From Jeotgalibacillus proteolyticus (GTDB lineage Bacteria; Bacillota; Bacilli; Bacillales; Jeotgalibacillaceae): 64,000 nucleotides of DNA. The position numbers were made by a program, and so were the translations under genes. Below, piece by piece: positions 60,275 through 64,000 of this stretch (position 1 is its first letter; every line of letters begins with the position of its first letter). The stretch is taken from positions 434,001 to 498,000 of the forward strand of contig NZ_PREZ01000001.1 of the NCBI RefSeq assembly GCF_002926065.1, in the 5' to 3' direction. The notes beneath the pieces were generated by a model. It was not told the DNA's origin. It saw nothing but the letters and a program-made list of their open reading frames with translations, and made no database searches.

Positions 60275-61738
60275 TTATAGGTTGTATTGTTCGTGCTGTT
60301 GTAATTGGGACGGTGATTCTGTTTTGTTGTGTTGTTGTTTATTTGCAGCTAAATGAATTGCTTTACCGGCTAATGCTTCAAACCCTTCAAGCAGGCCTTC
60401 ATTGATGCTCGGATGCGGATAGTGCATAAAAGTCAGATCTTCCGTTCTTGCGATCATCTCTAACGCTAAGACAGCTGCTGAGCTTAATTCAACTGCTCCC
60501 TGCCCGATCATATGAACCCCTACAATCAGCTCCTGATCGGCATCTATGACAAGCTTAATTATTCCTTCCTTTTGAGACGACATCGCAGAAACGCCGAGAC
60601 CGGATAGCGGAAATGTTGAAGATTTAACTCTCTCAAACGTCTGTCTAGCCTGTTCCTCTGTCAGTCCAACGGAGGAGATAGGAGGAATCGTGTGAATAAT
60701 GGATGGAAGATTCGATTCATCGTACTCACTAGCTATACCTGAAATCATTTCAGCAGCTACTTTCCCCTGTTTAATCGCCTTACTTGCATTTTTAATCCCG
60801 CAAGTGATATCACCAATGGCATAAATGTCTTTTACAGAGGTTTTTCCTGTTTGGTCGATGTTAATAAAACCATTCTGATCGAGCTTCATCCCGATCCGCT
60901 CTACACCAAGCTCAGCTGTAGCCGGAATTAATGCAGGACCATATACGAGATGAGAGACTTCAATCGACTTATCCTCGCCGGACTTCGTATAGTAAATCAC
61001 GGCAGACTGAGCTGTGTGGATTTCTTTTATCCTTGCATTGGTGATGAGTTTAATCTTTCTTTTTTTCAGTAAACGTTTCAGTTCTTTCTCAATAGAACCA
61101 TCAAGCCCCAAATCAGTTCCCTCTATAATCAGCGTTACGTCTGAACCAAGCTGCTGAAAGGTTGAAGCTGCCTCCAATGCAAGATAGCTGCTTCCCGCTA
61201 CAAGAAGAGAGCTGGGTATTTCCTGAATCGAGTAAATCGACTCGAAATCGAATATTCTTTTGTGATCAACCTTCGTTTTTCTGTTCTTCTTACAGCCTGC
61301 TGCAATTACTGCCCGTTGAAAACGGTAGACAGAAAAGGTATGACCGTTCTCCACCCCTATTCGATTTTCGGTCATAAAGAAAGCTGTCCCCTGGACAATT
61401 TCAACCCCGTTATCGAGCAGGAGCTTTTTTATTCCCTTTTGAAGAGCCGATATCGTTTCATTCAGCTCTTTATGTAAAACGGTAAGATCAAATGACACCT
61501 GATCTATTTTTATCCCGAATTGCTTAAAGTGATCGATTTCCATGCGTTTTTTTGCAGCTTCAGCAAAAAACTTTGAAGGGATGCATCCTTCATTCAAGCA
61601 CACACCGCCAAGACCTTTTTTTTCAATCAATGTTACCTGCTTTCCAAGCTGTGCCGCTCTAATCGCGGCATTATATCCCCCGGGCCCTCCTCCGATAATG
61701 ATGACTTCTCTTTCTTCTATAATCTCCCCGACTACCAT
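60275..61738 (-). CDS. lpdA: dihydrolipoyl dehydrogenase (E3)
   Basis: A 487-residue flavoprotein disulfide reductase. FAD motif VIIIGGGPGGYNAA; redox cysteines in GGVCLNEGCIPSK (Cys47, Cys52); NAD-binding domain SLLVAGSSYLALEAAST; GDITCG of the second FAD site; and the His-Glu pair in MHYPHPSINEGLLEG. It reoxidises lipoyl groups of E2 with NAD+. It begins on the last base of the E2 stop (TAATG), so translation is coupled. The C-terminus has an added Gln/Asn-rich tail of about 25 residues (KQQHNKTESPSQLQQH) not usual for the family. Confidence 0.93.
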   Translation of the reverse strand: MVVGEIIEEREVIIIGGGPGGYNAAIRAAQLGKQVTLIEKKGLGGVCLNEGCIPSKFFAEAAKKRMEIDHFKQFGIKIDQVSFDLTVLHKELNETISALQKGIKKLLLDNGVEIVQGTAFFMTENRIGVENGHTFSVYRFQRAVIAAGCKKNRKTKVDHKRIFDFESIYSIQEIPSSLLVAGSSYLALEAASTFQQLGSDVTLIIEGTDLGLDGSIEKELKRLLKKRKIKLITNARIKEIHTAQSAVIYYTKSGEDKSIEVSHLVYGPALIPATAELGVERIGMKLDQNGFINIDQTGKTSVKDIYAIGDITCGIKNASKAIKQGKVAAEMISGIASEYDESNLPSIIHTIPPISSVGLTEEQARQTFERVKSSTFPLSGLGVSAMSSQKEGIIKLVIDADQELIVGVHMIGQGAVELSSAAVLALEMIARTEDLTFMHYPHPSINEGLLEGFEALAGKAIHLAANKQQHNKTESPSQLQQHEQYNL

Positions 61739-62937
61739 TATGAAAGCTCCATAAGCAGGATCGCCGGCTCTTCGATCAGCTCGGCAAATCGGTTTGTAAA
61801 TGCAACTGCGCTGCCGCCATCGATGATTCGATGGTCATAGGAAAAGGAAATATTCATCATCTGTCGAATGACAATTTCATCTCTGTTATTTACCATAGGC
61901 CGTTTTTTCGTTTTATGAAAAGCCATCAGTCCAGCTTCAGGAGGGTTTATTATGGGAGTGGCTCCAATGCTTCCCCCTAAAGGACCAACATTGCTAATGG
62001 TAAATGTGCTGCCTTTTATCTCTTCAAGTGACAGTGAATGAGAGAGAGCTTTTTGTGTGAGCTTCTTACAATCTTCCTGTAGCTGCTTAAATGATTTTTT
62101 GTTTGCGTTTCGTAAAACAGGAACGATCAGGCCCTCGTCTGTGTTCGTTGCCATGCCTATATGAATCGTTTCATGAAGAGTAATGACTTCTTCTTTCTCA
62201 TTAAGTGAAGAGTTGAAAATCGGAAATTCCTGCAGACAAATACTCAAAGCCTTTATAAAAAAGACATTTGCTGACAGTGAGGTCCCTTTACTCTTTAATG
62301 CTTCTCTCATAGCAGCCATCTCTGTCACATCAATCTCTTCAAAATGTGTACAATGCGGAATGGTCATGAGGGACTCAGCCATTTTTCTGCCAATCTGTTT
62401 CCGGATTCCTTTATATGAAATAGAAGTGCTTTTGACCGCCGGCTCTTGCGGTTTCTCCTCCTGCACTGGCATCGTGGTTTTAATGGCTGCGTATATATCC
62501 TCATCCATTATTCTGTTTGAAGGACCTGTCCCCTTAATAGATTCGATCTGAATCCCATTATCCCGGGCAAGCTTTCGGGTGTAGGGAGAAGCTAAAATTC
62601 TTTTGTATGTAAAGGTATTTTCAGTTTTAGCCGTGCTTAACCCGGCATCGGGTTTTTTTTCATCCTGCCGGCTTTTTGTCTTACTTTCAGTTAATTCTTC
62701 CATTTCGCTGTCAATCAATAAAATCGTTGTTCCTACAGCTATAGTAGCTCCGATTTCAGCAACAATCTGCTTTACAGTACCAGCGGTGGGAGAAGGAATT
62801 TCAGCTGTCATTTTATCCGTCTGAACCTCCACCAATGGATCATCTGCCTTTACCCGGTCTCCCGGCTTAACAAAATAATGGTTTATGTCAGCCTGTGTCA
62901 TTCCCTCCCCGATATCATGAAGCTTCACTTCAATCAT
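61738..62937 (-). CDS. 2-oxo acid dehydrogenase E2, dihydrolipoamide acyltransferase
   Basis: A 399-residue E2. The lipoyl domain (residues 1-75) has Lys42 in QTDKMTAEIPSP; an acidic/Lys-rich linker follows; the peripheral subunit-binding domain is ASPYTRKLARDNGIQIESI at about 110-150; and the catalytic domain ends with SYDHRIIDGGSAVAF, holding the active His and Asp. Branched-chain E2s look like this, but acetoin and pyruvate types are close. It lies between E1-beta and E3, in the order of bkd or aco operons. AAAGGGGGATCAGG precedes the ATG. Confidence 0.9.
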   Translation of the reverse strand: MIEVKLHDIGEGMTQADINHYFVKPGDRVKADDPLVEVQTDKMTAEIPSPTAGTVKQIVAEIGATIAVGTTILLIDSEMEELTESKTKSRQDEKKPDAGLSTAKTENTFTYKRILASPYTRKLARDNGIQIESIKGTGPSNRIMDEDIYAAIKTTMPVQEEKPQEPAVKSTSISYKGIRKQIGRKMAESLMTIPHCTHFEEIDVTEMAAMREALKSKGTSLSANVFFIKALSICLQEFPIFNSSLNEKEEVITLHETIHIGMATNTDEGLIVPVLRNANKKSFKQLQEDCKKLTQKALSHSLSLEEIKGSTFTISNVGPLGGSIGATPIINPPEAGLMAFHKTKKRPMVNNRDEIVIRQMMNISFSYDHRIIDGGSAVAFTNRFAELIEEPAILLMELS

Positions 62938-62955
62938 CCTGATCCCCCTTTTTCC

Positions 62956-63951
62956 TTAAAAGCTCATCACCTTAACTATTGCCTTTTTGACTCTTTCAGG
63001 AGTTGGCAGATAAAAATCTTCAAACCCAAAGTATGGCACTGGCACATCAAATCCTGATACTTTCTCTGCCGGAGCTTTTTGATATAAAAATGACGACTCA
63101 TTAATAATAGACAGAATGTCATTTCCTACACTGCTCGAAGGATGGGCCTCCTGGACAATGACAGTACGTCCTGTTTTCTGCACAGATGCTGCAATCATCT
63201 CTTCATCTATAGGAGAAAGTGTCCGAAGATCAATCACATCACAGGAAATCTGTTCTGTTTTCAGACTGTTCACAGCGTTCATGACAACCGGCACCATGGC
63301 TCCCCAGGTTATAATGGTGACGTCCTTTCCCTCCTGGATAAGCTTTCCTTTACCAATCGGGATCCGGTACACGTCCTCCGGCACTTCTTCCCTTACAGCC
63401 CTGTAGCTTCTCATCGGCTCCAGAAAAAGGACAGGATCAGGGTCTTCAATTGCGCTGATTAAAAGTCCTTTCGCATCATAAGGATTAGAGGGACAGACGA
63501 CTTTTATGCCCGGCATATGAGTGAAAAGCGCCTCTGTGCTGTCGCAGTGAATTTCAGGGGCGCGCACTCCCGCCCCATAAGGCGCCCTTATAACCAACGG
63601 CACAGAAAAACGTCCCAGCGTCCTTGTACGCAGCCTTGAGGCGTGAGTCATCAGCTGTTCATAGGCAGGATAAATAAAACCCAGAAACTGAATTTCAATT
63701 ACAGGTTTTAATCCGTTTGCAGCCATTCCGATAGCAGCACCAACAAACCCTGCTTCGCTCAGCGGTGTATCAATGACCCGATTTTCTCCGTATTTTTCCT
63801 GCAGGCCGTCAGTAGCTCGGAAAACACCCCCATTAACGCCGACATCCTCCCCCATGACTAAAACAGAATTGTCGCTTGCAAGCATGCTGTCGAGCGCATC
63901 AGTTACTGCTCCAACCATAGTCAGAGACCTCGTTTTAGCTGACGTTTTCAT
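62956..63951 (-). CDS. 2-oxo acid dehydrogenase E1 beta subunit
   Basis: A 331-residue transketolase-like subunit. It carries VLVMGEDVGVNGGVFRATDG with the Glu that activates TPP, FVGAAIGMAANGLKPVIEIQF, and the C-terminal domain DVIDLRTLSPIDEEMI. Together with the alpha subunit it decarboxylates a 2-oxo acid and acylates E2. Its ATG overlaps the upstream stop codon (ATGA), typical of an alpha-beta pair. The substrate (branched-chain, pyruvate or acetoin) cannot be decided from this subunit. Confidence 0.92.
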   Translation of the reverse strand: MKTSAKTRSLTMVGAVTDALDSMLASDNSVLVMGEDVGVNGGVFRATDGLQEKYGENRVIDTPLSEAGFVGAAIGMAANGLKPVIEIQFLGFIYPAYEQLMTHASRLRTRTLGRFSVPLVIRAPYGAGVRAPEIHCDSTEALFTHMPGIKVVCPSNPYDAKGLLISAIEDPDPVLFLEPMRSYRAVREEVPEDVYRIPIGKGKLIQEGKDVTIITWGAMVPVVMNAVNSLKTEQISCDVIDLRTLSPIDEEMIAASVQKTGRTVIVQEAHPSSSVGNDILSIINESSFLYQKAPAEKVSGFDVPVPYFGFEDFYLPTPERVKKAIVKVMSF

Positions 63952-64000
63952 CCCTCTCTGCCCCCTATTCCATCAAGCAGATACTTTTTTTGTCTGATAA
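63948..64000 (-). CDS. E1 alpha subunit, C-terminal end (partial)
   Basis: Only the last 16 codons are inside the window: IRQKKYLLDGIGGREG, then TGA overlapping the E1-beta ATG. The four-base overlap and the basic-then-LLDGIGGRE ending are what one expects of a 2-oxo acid dehydrogenase E1-alpha. The reading frame was selected on this overlap; the other two frames stop earlier. The body of the gene is beyond the right edge. Confidence 0.6.
   Translation of the reverse strand, partial: IRQKKYLLDGIGGREG

Overview
The window looks like chromosome of a low-GC, spore-forming member of the Bacillales close to Bacillus in the broad sense. The evidence is the gene set (a SigI/RsgI pair, PAS-type orphan sporulation-like kinases, ClpE under CtsR boxes, YkuJ, YkyB, YkuV, PatA, MtnE/MtnU, KtrD), strong AGGAGG ribosome binding sites, and frequent TTG/GTG starts. 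From what I know of B. subtilis, much of the order follows its yko-ykr-ykv-ykw-yku region in reverse: ykoGH-like two-component system (50-52 kb), ykoY (33 kb), sigI-rsgI (31 kb), ktrD (29 kb), ykrP/kinE/ogt (24-26 kb), mtnU/mtnE (21-23 kb), mhqR (20 kb), clpE (17 kb), ptsHI (12 kb), ykwC (10 kb), patA (7 kb), ykuV/ykyB/fadH/ykuJ (0-3.6 kb). The genus cannot be fixed from this alone. No tRNA, rRNA or CRISPR array was seen.

Layout. 0-7.5 kb: small redox and conserved genes, an Atg22-like MFS carrier, CorA and PatA. 7.5-9.4 kb: a GC-rich dispersed repeat and a decayed IS3-family (IS150-type) element inserted in the loop of what was an intrinsic terminator between patA and ykwC. 9.3-15.8 kb: ykwC, a GNAT enzyme, ptsHI, an SDR operon, a CPBP membrane protease and a lipoprotein. 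16-26.8 kb: clpE with two CtsR operators, an M3 peptidase, MhqR, a second copy of the dispersed repeat, divergent mtnE/mtnU, an ArsR regulator, and ogt overlapping a kinE-like kinase next to ykrP. 27-42.5 kb: a cobalamin-binding radical SAM protein, KtrD, rsgI/sigI, a TerC manganese exporter behind a yybP-ykoY riboswitch, an RND pump, an NhaC antiporter behind an attenuator-like leader, an EAL phosphodiesterase and RF3. 42.7-54.6 kb: a DUF4397 surface protein, nucleoside transporter, a MurE outside any murein cluster, M42 peptidase, a six-TM PAS kinase, a two-component system with a PepSY protein, OsmC, and an AldA-type aldehyde dehydrogenase whose ribosome binding site lies in a strong hairpin. 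54.6-64 kb: CsbD, a 33-residue membrane peptide, a YeeE thiosulfate-type transporter, then tyrosine catabolism (hppD, FAH family, hmgA) downstream of a 2-oxo acid dehydrogenase complex (E1-alpha tail, E1-beta, E2, E3).

How it works together. Most of the window is housekeeping and stress physiology: sugar phosphotransfer, redox repair, proteostasis, ion homeostasis (Mg, K, Na, Mn), and kinases that probably feed Spo0A. The right edge is an amino-acid/aromatic catabolic block ending in acyl-CoA and fumarate/acetoacetate production. The most interesting signals are regulatory RNA or DNA structures: the nhaC leader with mutually exclusive hairpins, the aldA SD-sequestering hairpin, palindromes overlapping core promoters at 42.6 and 47.8 kb, and the IS split terminator.
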